DNA from: Bettongia penicillata ogilbyi | Taxonomy: Eukaryota; Chordata; Mammalia; Diprotodontia; Potoroidae | NCBI GenBank assembly: GCA_023548195.1 | Contig: JAJHZJ010000336.1 | Location: 806,001 to 870,000 of the forward strand | Length of the DNA stretch: 64,000 bases | Direction: 5' to 3' | In this document: positions 36,101 through 45,100 of the stretch, one piece after another | Position numbering within the stretch: position 1 is the stretch's first letter | Layout of the letters: each line of letters begins with the position of its first letter | The notes under the pieces: generated by a model | Told to the model about the DNA's origin: nothing | Seen by the model: the letters and a program-made list of their open reading frames with translations, nothing else | Database searches by the model: none | Made by a program: the position numbers and the translations under genes

Positions 36101-38319
36101 AGTATTCCCATTCATTTCATAAACAAGCATGTGTGTAACAAACCAAAAAAAAACTGAACAAACACCTGATCAAACAGAGAACCCAATGGGATCCCAAGAG
36201 AATATGGAACAACAGCAAAATGTTCCAGAATGGTAAAAAAGAAAAACAGAAAGGAACAAGTTAGAAGAGAATAAATATCAGCATGGCAAAAAGAATTAGA
36301 AGAGTAGGAAAAACCTGAATCCTTAGTGGAGACTCTCACCAAAGAAGACAAAGAAAGAAGAGAGAACAAATCAACAAGACAATCTAGAAGAAGAAAAGCA
36401 AATGGAAATAATGTTAAAAGAACCCATGATTTCTATATAAGCAAAAGCTATTAATCTTAAAGATAGGATGTACAGACACACCTTAAGGATTATTGATCTC
36501 CCAGGAGAACATGACAAGTTTAAAAATTTGCATACCACAATGTAGGAAATAATACAAGAAAACTGTCCAGAATCTCTGACTACAGAAAACAAAGGACTAT
36601 TTTGAATCCATAGATTCTTTCACCTCCAACAAAAGAGCCTTACCCTTTAATATCGAAGACAGAGAGAGATGAAATGTAAGAATTTCAAAGACAAACAATG
36701 AATCCTGCAAGCAGACGAGAGAAAGACATTCACAGAAATTTGAACAGCAGAAAACTATTCTGTGGCCACTACAAACTGCAGGATGTAATGGAATAACATA
36801 TTCCCAAAAGAATTCAACATATTCAAAAAGAGGATATTCCAAGGAACTCAAGAAGCAACTCAGAATGATATGCCCTGAAAATCTGAGCCTAATCAATAAA
36901 GAAAAGAGATGGAGTGGCATTTGAGGTATTCTTGCAACAGCAACAAAATTAATGTGGTTAAAATATTCAACTTGCAAGCACTCTCACACAACTGAACTAC
37001 AAGGATTTATAAATACAATTACCAAAGAAAGAATAACATGCTAAAGTAATGAAAAAAGTTGTTTTTTAAGGAGAGAAAAAGAAAGACTGAACTATGGGGT
37101 TAAAATGGAATAGAGCAATCATTAAGAGGTTTATTTTAATATACAAGTGGTTAAAGGAGTGAAAGCTGGAGATTTTGAACCAACCACTTATGCAGAAGGA
37201 AAAACAAAGGGAAAAAGTGGGAAAGGAATGGATACCAAATTAAATAAACCTTTGCAACTAGGAAAAGGGCTAGAAATGCAGACAAGAGGTAAGAAGGAGA
37301 AAAAAAGTCTATGGAAATATTATTCCATTAAAGTGCATTAATCAAAATTAATAATAGGGACAAAGTACTGATTTAAAGGGGGAAGAGAAACAAAAAAATC
37401 TAATTTATAAAAAATTACAAACACTAGATAAACAAAAGGAAGAAAACATATCTCTAACTCTCATGATTTTAAATGTGAATGGACAAAACAATCCAGTAAA
37501 ACAAAAGAAAAGAGTACAGATTGAATAAGAAAACAAAACCCTATGTTACTTACAATAAGCATGCTTAAAAATCAAAGATCTACATAGAATCAGTAGAAAA
37601 TTTTCTATGAATCAGATGAATCCAAGAAAATAGGCGTTGCAATCATGCCATCAGACAAAGCAAAACTAAAATTTCATAACGTAAAAAAGAAATGAAGAAG
37701 GAAAATACATTATCCTGAAAGGAACCATAGATATTAAACCAATATCAATATTAAATTTATATTTTCAAGTCAAAAAGGAAAAATTAACTGAATTATAAGA
37801 CATAGATATTGATATGATAATAATAGATCTTAATATTCCTGTCTCAGAGCTGGAGAAATCTAACAGAAAGATAAACAAAATGTGAAAATATAGAGTTAAA
37901 GATATTATTGAAGAATTCAGAGTTAAAAGATTTGTGACACCTTTGGAATAGGACCACTAAAAAGTATGCATATTTTCTCAGCGCCATATGGCAGTTTTAC
38001 AAAACTATATAGTAAAGTGAAGAAAAATTGAAAATAAATTGTGAAAAGGCAAAAATATTAAATATATCCTTTACAGACCATAACAAAATAAAAAATGGCA
38101 ATTAATTGAGGGAGCATGAAGAAAAGACCCAAATCCTAAGGGAGACTGAACAAATTTTATCCTAAATTATATCCTAAACAATGACAGAGTCATACAACAA
38201 ATCATAGAAACAATTAATAATGTCAAAACTGATAATAAAACATACTGAAATTTCTGGGATGAACCTAAAGCAGTTTTCAGAGGAAACATCTTGTCCATAA
38301 AAACAAACACTAGTAAATT

Positions 38320-38353
<34 letters not shown>

Positions 38354-38500
38354 TTTAATGCAGTGGACATGTACTTTTTTAAAAAACAGAAATCCAATAA
38401 GCCTAGAATGAACACAAAAGAACTTTCGGAAATTAAAAGAGAAATAGATAAAAACTACAGAAATTATAAACAAAATTAAAAGCTAGTTCTTTGGCAAGAC
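36100..38500 (+). mobile_element. old L1 LINE, 5' half to endonuclease domain
   Basis: A-rich plus-strand L1-like DNA. The part at 36100-37340 resembles ORF1 and the region after it. The part at 37440-38480 resembles the ORF2 endonuclease and following region: GCGTTGCAATCATGCCATC (L1 GGGTTGCAATCCTAG), TTAATATTCCTGTCTCAG, TTTTCTCAGCGCCATATGG, then AAATTTCTGGGATGAACC. Stops are frequent, so it is dead. An A run of about 26 bases lies inside (38325-38350). Confidence 0.65.
38325..38350 (+). repeat. poly(A) run inside old L1
   Basis: An uninterrupted A run within L1-derived sequence that continues on both sides, so it is an expanded internal A tract and not a 3' tail. Confidence 0.85.
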
Positions 38501-38506
38501 TAACAA

Positions 38507-38900
38507 CCTGGGGGGGAGGGCGGAGCCCAGATGGTGGAGTAGAAGGATGAACCTCCTCTAGTTTTACCCCCAAAGCCTATAAAATACCTCTAAAAAATGA
38601 CTTTAAACAAATTCTAGAGCAGCAGAAGCCACAAAATGACAGAGCGAAAGAGATTTCCAACCCAAGACAACCTGGAAGGCCAGCAGGATAGGTCTATCAC
38701 ACTAGGCTCACAGCCTAGCCTTGGCTGTGTTGCATCAGGGACAGGAATGGATCAGGCTTCAGGGTGCAAAATCATGGATAGTAGCTGTGGTTCCCAGATT
38801 ACTCAACCCACAAATGCCAAAGACAGCTTCAAAGGTCAGTGAGAAAACTCTTTCACCTGGGTTAAAAGGTAGCAGGGTCCAGCCTCCTTCACTCCCACTC
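38507..38900 (+). mobile_element. L1 5' UTR fragment (marsupial type)
   Basis: It starts with a G run and GGGCGGAGCCCAGATGGTGG, the hallmark beginning of marsupial L1 5' UTRs (GGCGGAGCCAAGATGGCGG). It then reads AAAATACCTCTAAAAAATGAC and TTCTAGAGCAGCAGAAGCC. It abuts the old L1 directly. No ORF1 follows, so only the promoter end was inserted or retained. Confidence 0.7.
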
Positions 38901-38904
38901 AAGT

Positions 38905-39060
38905 GACCACTAACTACACAGTCATGTTATCTAACATCATCTGTGCCCCCATTGCTTCAAGGCAATCCTTTTCTTCTTTCCAGACTTTCTATTGGGCTCC
39001 TAACAACTGCCATTCTAAACCTTTTTTTCTCTCCACAAGACACCTACATACTATTTATTC
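38905..39060 (+). mobile_element. possible L2-like fragment
   Basis: Pyrimidine-rich text similar to L2 3' regions (TTTCTATTGGGCTCCTAACA). Weak. Confidence 0.3.
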
Positions 39061-39290
39061 TCCATACTTCACATAGCAGAGAGAAATAGAACTGGATTGG
39101 CAGTGAGAGGACTTGGGTTTGTTTAGCAAGTCTTTAAGGACCCTGCCCAAATCCTACCTCAGCACTTTATTACCTGTGTGACTTTGGTGAGGTCACTTAC
39201 TCTCTCTAAACTTCCATTTCCTCATCAGCAAAATGAAGGTATTAGACTAGGCTTAAAAGGGGCTTCCAGTTCTAAGAAATACAATTGCCT
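39060..39290 (+). mobile_element. MIR-type SINE just past the MACROD1 retrocopy tail
   Basis: It reads TTACCTGTGTGACTTTGGTG, then CTTCCATTTCCTCATCAGC, then TTCCAGTTCTAAG. Confidence 0.75.
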
Positions 39291-39306
39291 TCACTTTGTT
39301 TACTTA

Positions 39307-39502
39307 TTTTTATTTTTTTTAATGAGCAGAACCCTTTAGTGATAGTATTGTGAGATCCACGTTCAGATGGGAAAAAAAATCAACCGGTGGTCTCAGGTGA
39401 GAGTAAAGGAAACTTGAATAGGCTGAACAGCACCCTCGGGGCTACGTCCAACCCCACCCCACCACCCCGGAGGGTCAGTGTTGGGGAGCGCCGGGGGCGC
39501 CG
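39307..39502 (-). other. 3' UTR and degenerate poly(A) tail of the MACROD1 retrocopy
   Basis: About 180 bases after the stop, the minus strand reads ATTAAAAAAAATAAAAATAAG. This is a short A-rich tract containing ATTAAA (39323-39318) and AATAAA (39314-39309) hexamers. The first 60 bases after the stop are still GC-rich and the rest is of ordinary composition. The position fits a short MACROD1 3' UTR followed by a decayed poly(A) tail. No convincing target-site duplication could be matched: the only shared string near both ends is about AAGTA. Confidence 0.6.
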
Positions 39503-40345
39503 TCAGGCCACCGGGAAGAAATGGGGCAGCAGCTTGCGGTAGATCTTCTCATCCTTCTCCAGGAACACGCAGATCACCACCCGCTCCACCTCCTCCCGGT
39601 GCTCCTGCAGCCACCCTCGAAGGACGTCCAGGACCACCTCGGCCGCGGCCTCGCTGGGGTAGCCGAAAGCCCCGGTGGAGATGCAGGGGAAGGCCACCGA
39701 GCGGAGGCCGTGGTCCAGCGCCAGCTGCAGGCTGTTGAGGTAGCAGCTGCGGAGCTCCTGGACCTGGCTGGGCGTGGGCTCCCCCTGCGCGATGGGCCCC
39801 ACGGTGTGGATGACGTGCTTGGCCGGCAGGCGGTAGCCGCCCGTGATCTTGGCTTTGCCGGTGTCGCAGCGGGGCAGCGTGCGGCACTCCTCCCGGAGCA
39901 GGTGCCCGGCGGCGCGGTGGATGCAGCCGTCCACGCCGCCGCCCCCCATCAGGGAGCTGTTGGCCGCGTTCACGATGGCGTCCACCTGGAGCTTGGTGAT
40001 GTCCCCTCGGAAGAGCGAGACCTTCGCGTTCAGGGCCTCGTCCGCCGGGTACCGGGAGGGCACCGCCTTCCCCGGGGCCTCTTTGGCCCCGGCATCCTTC
40101 CACGTCGGGATTTTCTTCAGGCTGATGAAGTCTCGGCAGAAATAGTGCTCCTCCCTCTGCTTATCGCTCAGACCTCTCAGAAAAGCTTTCGCCACCTTCC
40201 AGTCCACGGACGACTTGAGGTCCACCCTCGCCGCCATGGCCCGTAGGCTGGAGCCCGCACCGGGCCGCGGGATCCCTGTGCCCTGCGGTGGCAGCGGGAT
40301 GCCAAGCGGGGCTCTGCTCGGGAACTGCACCTGAGCCTGCTCGGG
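39470..40345. promoter_or_regulatory. CpG-rich island over the MACROD1 retrocopy
   Basis: This is the only long CpG-dense segment in the window. It covers the whole coding copy and about 100 bases upstream, and CpG density falls abruptly on both sides. CpGs normally decay in methylated inserted DNA, so their survival suggests either recent insertion or an unmethylated, possibly promoter-active, island. Confidence 0.6.
39503..40237 (-). CDS. MACROD1: intronless MACROD1-like macrodomain protein (ADP-ribose hydrolase), retrogene
   Basis: This uninterrupted frame of 244 codons starts at ATG (40237-40235) in a strong Kozak context (GCCATGG) and ends with TGA (39505-39503). MACROD1 removes mono-ADP-ribose from acidic residues and deacetylates O-acetyl-ADP-ribose. 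The protein opens MAARVDLKSSVDWK, followed by GLSDKQREEHYFC (22-34) and KKIPTWKD (41-48). The macrodomain follows: GDITKLQVDAIVNAANSS at 78-95, GGGGVDGCIHRAAG at 98-111, TGGYRLPAKHVIHTVGP at 132-148, CISTGAFGYP at 185-194 and a C-terminal FPVA. Residues equivalent to human Asn174, Asp184 and His188 are present as Asn93, Asp103 and His107. The start matches an internal Met of human MACROD1 near residue 80, so the mitochondrial targeting region is absent or replaced. The parent gene has many introns and this copy has none, so it is a retrocopy. It is GC- and CpG-rich unlike its neighbours, and has no disabling change. Expression is unproven. Confidence 0.9.
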   Translation of the reverse strand: MAARVDLKSSVDWKVAKAFLRGLSDKQREEHYFCRDFISLKKIPTWKDAGAKEAPGKAVPSRYPADEALNAKVSLFRGDITKLQVDAIVNAANSSLMGGGGVDGCIHRAAGHLLREECRTLPRCDTGKAKITGGYRLPAKHVIHTVGPIAQGEPTPSQVQELRSCYLNSLQLALDHGLRSVAFPCISTGAFGYPSEAAAEVVLDVLRGWLQEHREEVERVVICVFLEKDEKIYRKLLPHFFPVA

Positions 40346-40531
40346 CGTCCTACTTTTAAAGGGGATTAGCCCAAGGCTGACGTGGTTCACCAAGGTCACA
40401 CTGCTGGTTAGTGACATAAACAGGACCATAGAAACCATGTCTCCTCCTAGTCCAGGATGTTTCCTTGTGCGGAGGATGTGAGCCCTGGAGAGCAGGAATG
40501 AATTAGGGAGGTGTTGCTGCCCTGTCTTCAC
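40238..40531 (-). other. in-frame open extension upstream of the MACROD1-like start
   Basis: The frame stays open for 98 further codons to an ATG at 40531-40529. The proximal part (to about 40345) is GC-rich and may derive from the parental first exon. The distal part reads as MIR-like DNA (GCAGTGTGACCTTGGTGAA) and ordinary flank. The first ATG lacks a clear Kozak advantage, so the ATG at 40237 is preferred. If transcription starts upstream, an N-terminally extended product is possible, but there is no evidence that it is made. Confidence 0.45.
40350..40450 (-). mobile_element. MIR remnant upstream of the MACROD1 retrocopy
   Basis: The minus strand reads ACTAACCAGCAGTGTGACCT followed by TGGTGAACCACGTCAGCC. 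This is the MIR core pattern, and it lies in the open extension upstream of the macrodomain frame. Confidence 0.55.
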
Positions 40532-41280
40532 CTTTCTCCACTATCCCAAAGCTGTATACCCTCCAAACTCATCCCTCCTCCAAACTTCCCTATTTCTGTT
40601 GGGAGACCCACTATTCCTCCAGTGACTGGCACAATGCTGGCACCATCATCAGAGACACCATCTTTCTTTCCTGTCCTTCACCCTTTCCCCAATCAGTTGC
40701 CAGATCTTGTCATTTCTGCCTTCACAACTGCTCTAGAATTGTTCCCTTCTCTCCATTTCCATGGCCCTATTCTAGATCAGAAGCTCCAGGAGGGCAAGGA
40801 CTTTTGCCTCTTTTGTATGCCCAGCACTTAGCAGAGTGCCTGGCCCATGGTAGGCACTTGATAAAGGTTGATTGAACTGAATTGGATCTCCTTATTTCTT
40901 GTTTCCTAATTGATTTTCCTATTTCCAATCTCTTTCTCCCACACAGTTACCCCAAAAATCCTCCTTTTAAAGCAAAGATTGGATCATGCCATTGCCCTGC
41001 TCAAGAAATCTCTAGCACAAAGTCTATGGTTTAACATCAATTATGTGCATTATATTTACAATCTGGCTCCAGCCTGTGTTTCCAGGCTTCTTTAGCGTTA
41101 CTCCCTTTCATGAACTTTACTTTCTTGACAAAACAGAAGTCCTACTGGTCTTGAACTTGGCATTCCAGACTTTGCACAGGCCATTCATTCTTCATGCCCA
41201 GAGTACATTCCCTCCTCCTCACTCCATCTTTTGCGGTCTTCAGCTTCATTCAAGGCTCACGTGTACATCATAGATTTTGA
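40520..41280 (+). mobile_element. L2-type LINE 3' region
   Basis: It reads AGAAGCTCCAGGAGGGCAAG, then TTAGCAGAGTGCCTGGCCCA at 40830. Upstream and downstream text such as ACAATCTGGCTCCAGCCTGT and GGCTTCTTTAGCGTTACTCC resembles the L2-clade region encoding the ORF2 C-terminus. Two overlapping copies may be present. Confidence 0.6.
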
Positions 41281-41394
41281 GCTGGGAAGATCCTCAGGAG
41301 CCATTTAGTAAAGCTCTCTCATCTAACATAAGGCACCTGAGGCCTAGAATGGTTGTGTCATCTTAGCTCTCATCTGCTATAGGAAGGAGCCTTT

Positions 41395-41575
41395 CCTAAT
41401 CCCAGTAATTGTTAGCCTCTCTCCCTCCTTGTTATTTACTTATCTGTGTAAATATTCTTCGCTGGTAAAATGGAAGTTCCTTGCAGGCACGGGCTAATTT
41501 TCATGATGTCTCTGTAATTCTGACACCTAGCATTTAAATCAATGTTTAATAAATGTTTGTGGAACTGAATTTAAA
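41395..41575 (+). mobile_element. L2-type 3' end fragment
   Basis: It reads GGAAGTTCCTTGCAGGCACG, then TAATAAATGTTTGTGGAACT. Confidence 0.65.
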
Positions 41576-41634
41576 CAAACTGAATTGAAACAAATGAAGG
41601 CAATATCAGCGACTGGAAAGTGTTGGATTCAAGA

Positions 41635-41845
41635 ATTAGAAAACCTGTGTTTCGTTCCAAGTTCTCATTTGTACTAGCAGAATAACCCTGGGCAAATTAC
41701 TTAACTTCTCTCTGCCTTAGTTTCCCCAATGTAAAATGAAACTAATAACATTTCAATACCTTCCTCACAGAGTTGTTATGAGGAAAGCACTTTGTACATC
41801 TTTGAAGGGCTATAATACATGTAAGCTATTTACTATCATCACTCT
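41635..41845 (+). mobile_element. MIR-type SINE
   Basis: It reads ACCCTGGGCAAATTACTTAA, then TCTGCCTTAGTTTCCCC, then TCACAGAGTTGTTATGAGG. Confidence 0.85.
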
Positions 41846-41859
41846 TCAATGGCTCCTTT

Positions 41860-42810
41860 CCTATTACTTTTAAGCATTTTAAAAAGTAATCTTTCCTTTG
41901 ATCCTGGTGCCCCTTTACCTATCATACTGCTTCTCTCCCCTCATTGCCATTTCTGTCACAACTGATATTTCTTTAACCACCTCCACCTCCTCTCCAGCCA
42001 TTCCCTTGCTTGCCCCCTCCCAACCCTTCCCATTCTACAAGAATCACATTCTTAGTGGTCACCGATGAACTAGCCAAATCTATATATCCTTTCTTAGCTC
42101 TCATTCTCCTTAATACCTCTGGGATGTATAACTGCTGAAAATTGCCATCTTGTAACTCTATTTAGTCCTTGATTTCCATGATGCTGCATCATCCCAATTC
42201 TCCTCTTTAAAAAAAAAACCTTCATTTGCTTGTCTTCTTTCTCTCTATCCTAAATGTGAGACTTCTCCAGGGCACGACCATTTCTCACTCCAACAGAGAA
42301 ATCAGGAATTCCCATGGCTATGAATACTGTAGCCTGCAACCAGATGGGACACCTGACTAGCAGAAAAAGTACCTTGCACTTTCCTGGCTCTTCCTCTTTG
42401 TTCACTCAACTCCTAGGTATGAAACAGTTTCTCTCAGTTTCCAGTTCGTGCTTACCAAAATCCCGTCCATCCTTCCAGACTCAACTCCAGTGCTGCCCCC
42501 TTACATGAAACTTTTCTTCTACTTCAAGAAGAAAATCTTTCCTTCCTTGAAAATTCCAAAATATTTTTGTACACCTAATCAATTATCATTTCTATTTTGC
42601 ATTAAAGTTATTTATGTGCATTATATACCTTTAATTCATTTATCAGTATTTATTAAGGACCTACTATATGCTGGGAAAGATACTAAGAGAAATAAGATTT
42701 GATCCCTATCCTCAAAGACCTTATGATCTAATGTGGGGAAACAAGATCTGTTTATAGATAAATATGTACAACTACAAATTAAAACATGTAAATATATAAA
42801 GGCTGCATAA
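41860..42810 (+). mobile_element. L2-clade LINE fragments
   Basis: Pyrimidine-rich L2-type text at 41860-42600 (CTTTCTTAGCTCTCATTCTC, then CCTTAATACCTCTGGGATG). At 42640-42800 follows a second piece in opposite style (ACCTACTATATGCTGGGAAA, then TCCTCAAAGACCTTATGATC). Confidence 0.45.
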
Positions 42811-42879
42811 AGTGTTCTGAGTTCAAATGGCTGGGAAATCACTCCTAGTGGAGGAGATAATGAAGGTATGCATTTTATT

Positions 42880-43015
42880 CTCTTTAATGTCCCTTCCTCT
42901 CCCTACCACCTTGTACCCACTGACTTTTTATTAACCTTGGCATCTGTCTCAGTGTCAAGCACAGTGTTTTATAAATAGTAAACACCCAAGAAGTGTTTTT
43001 TGAATGAAAGACTCA
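42880..43015 (+). mobile_element. L2-type 3' end fragment
   Basis: It reads CTCAGTGTCAAGCACAGTGT, then TTTTTGAATGAAAG. Confidence 0.55.
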
Positions 43016-43074
43016 CAAATTCACATCACAACCTTGCCCTCCCCCCAAGTATTCACTGCAGCTCACCCAAGGAG

Positions 43075-43300
43075 GTCAGCAGGATGAACTTAAGCATCTG
43101 GAAATTCTAAATCCTACCTCCAACACTTAATAGCAGCATGAACACTTAATTTGAATTAAGTCACTTAACTTCTAAGTCTCAGTTTCCTCAATTGTAAAAC
43201 AGTAATGATAAATGCATGTAGTACCAATAGTTGTGAAGGTAAAATAGATGATATGTGTAAAATATTTTTCCATCTTTAAAGTGCTACCTATACAAATGCC
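43075..43300 (+). mobile_element. MIR-type SINE
   Basis: It reads AAGTCACTTAACTTCTAAGT, then CTCAGTTTCCTCAATTG. Confidence 0.75.
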
Positions 43301-43343
43301 AGGTAGAATCACTTTATTATTAAGTTCCAATCTATTTCATCTT

Positions 43344-43600
43344 TCTTTTTCTTTTTTTTTTTTTTGAATCTGGGCTTTCTTATCTCCACCAGGCTAGAAA
43401 TGCAATGGTCTCTCATGGTTCCAATCCCACGGCTGAACAAGACGACAACTTTGACCTTTGCAACCCAGGCTGGCTCACCCCTCCTAGGCATCCTGATGGC
43501 ATTGTCAGCATTAACCCTACCGTAGCTCAGAACTCCATAGCTTAATCTCCATCAGTAGGGATCTCAAGACTGTGTCAACACATCAGCTACGTCGATCTTT
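43344..43600 (-). pseudogene. 7SL (SRP) RNA-derived retrosequence with internal deletion
   Basis: Read on the minus strand, this aligns to SRP RNA in order. A diverged 5' Alu-domain part contains GGAGTTCTGAGCTACGG (human GGAGTTCTGGGCTGTAG). The 3' part of the S domain contains TGCCTAGGAGGGGTGAGCC (human TGCCTAAGGAGGGGTGAACC) and AGGTCAAAG. The 3' Alu-domain arm contains GTGGGATTGG, then CATTGCATTTCTAGCCTGG (human CACTGCACTCCAGCCTGG). A run of A (complement of 43352-43365) and a GAAAAAGAAAG tract end it. About 60-100 bases of the central S domain are missing between the two parts. The poly(A) end marks it as a retrocopy, not an active SRP RNA gene. The human sequence is from memory. Confidence 0.8.
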
Positions 43601-43869
43601 CTAGCTACCTATAAGACAAATTCATTTTGGTATTTTATTGTCACCTAAGCCTAATACATCTAAACCAAGCTTGGAATCTTCCCCCATTAATGAACTACCT
43701 TTTCCCAACTTCCTCCCTTCTTTTTTATGCTACTACTCTTCTCATGGGTTCCTGGGCTTAAAACCTTAAAGTCAATTTTTGAATCATCTTTCGTTCTTCT
43801 CTTTCTTGCATTCTTCACATCCAGTCATTCATATTAAGTTCCACTAGTTTCTTCTTCAAAATGTCACCT

Positions 43870-44040
43870 TAGGGGCAGTTAGGTGGCTCAGGGAATATAA
43901 CACCATCCCTGGCGTCAGGAGAACCTGAGTTCAAATCCAGCCTTAGACACTTGACACTTACTAACTGTGTGACCTTGGAAAAGTTACTTAGCCCCAATTG
44001 CCTTGCCTTCCCCCTGCTCCAAAATAAAATACAAAAAAAA
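43870..44040 (+). mobile_element. marsupial CORE-SINE with A-rich tail
   Basis: It reads GGGGCAGTTAGGTGGCTCAG, then GAGTTCAAATCCAGCC, then CTAACTGTGTGACCTTGG, and ends in AAATAAAATACAAAAAAAAA. Confidence 0.85.
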
Positions 44041-44102
44041 ATGTCACCTTGATTTGTCGTTTCTGCTTATATGCCCACTTCTACAACCCTTATCCCTTAC
44101 AT

Positions 44103-44289
44103 CAGTGGTGGTAAACTCAAATAGAAATGGATATTGACTTAGAAAACTACAAACTAATGTTATCTACATTGATTGGTACTTTTATTTATTTTGTTAAATA
44201 TTTCCCAATTATATTTTAATCTAGTTTGGCCCACACTGGGCAATTTTGCTAACCAAATGCACCCACAGGCCATGATTTTGACACTTCTG
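44103..44289. mobile_element. hAT-like MITE (copy 2)
   Basis: Short element bounded by imperfect terminal inverted repeats: CAGTGGTGGTAAACTC at left, and TTTTGACACTTCTG at right. The interior is TATTTATTTTGTTAAATATT and TTTCCCAATTATATTTTAAT. No 8-base target duplication is visible. Confidence 0.6.
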
Positions 44290-44339
44290 CCCTGGTCTAC
44301 CACAAATGTCTCCTAACTAGTCTTGTGCCAGTCTCTTTC

Positions 44340-45100
44340 CCTTCTGTTTTCCACAATACTGTCAGATGAATCTTCCTTAAATATCAAAACTGTCATGTTA
44401 TTCTACATCTCAAGAACCTTCATGGATTCCCATTATCTTATGTGTCAAGTCTAAACTCTTCTGCTCAGCTGTTAGCACCCTCCATTATTTCACCCCTCCC
44501 TACCTAGGCATTCTTATTTTCCATTACCCCCTAGTACGTGGCCCCAATCAGGCATATATTCCACATAAATACCACACTTGCTCCCATAGCCATTCCTTCA
44601 TTCATGCTAAACTCCCTCACTTCCTGAAATAATCCTCACATTTATATAAGAGCATGCCCTTTCTTTCAGATCCTAGCTCCAATCCTAATTCCCTATGAGA
44701 CCTTCATCAACATTGTCAGACCCCTCCAATGGTCCCTTGCTCTAACTCCTTTTGTATTTCTTTTTATAACGCATGTGTGTGTGCGCACACACACACACAC
44801 ACAAAACTTATATGCTGACAGTCTCTAATTGTGTGACACAAAATATTAGCACATTGTATATAATTGCATATAATACCATCATATATACTAATTCCTATCA
44901 GCAGTATGTGAAATAAGTCTCATTTTTATAGTTAGGCTTTGAACACCCATAAAATAGTCTCATTATTTCTTCCTCCCCAACTAGAGTGCAAGCTCTTTGA
45001 CATTAGGGACAATATTTTATTCATCTTTGTTTCTCTCTTAGTGACTAGAACAATGATCTATATATAATAAGTAGGTACTTAATATATTTTAATTGAATTT
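44340..45100 (+). mobile_element. L2-type LINE 3' region
   Basis: It reads GTTAGCACCCTCCATTATTT, then AGTGCAAGCTCTTTGACATT, and ends near GTAGGTACTTAATATA. An AC microsatellite lies at about 44783-44803. Confidence 0.55.

Noticed and set aside
39521..40246. 241-codon plus-strand frame opposite the macrodomain gene
   Set aside because: It is a shadow of the GC-rich minus-strand coding sequence, with no independent homology. The 184-codon minus frame offset by one base is also a shadow.
39305..40360. Target-site duplication around the MACROD1 retrocopy
   Set aside because: Only a five-base string (AAGTA) is shared near the two ends, too short to claim.
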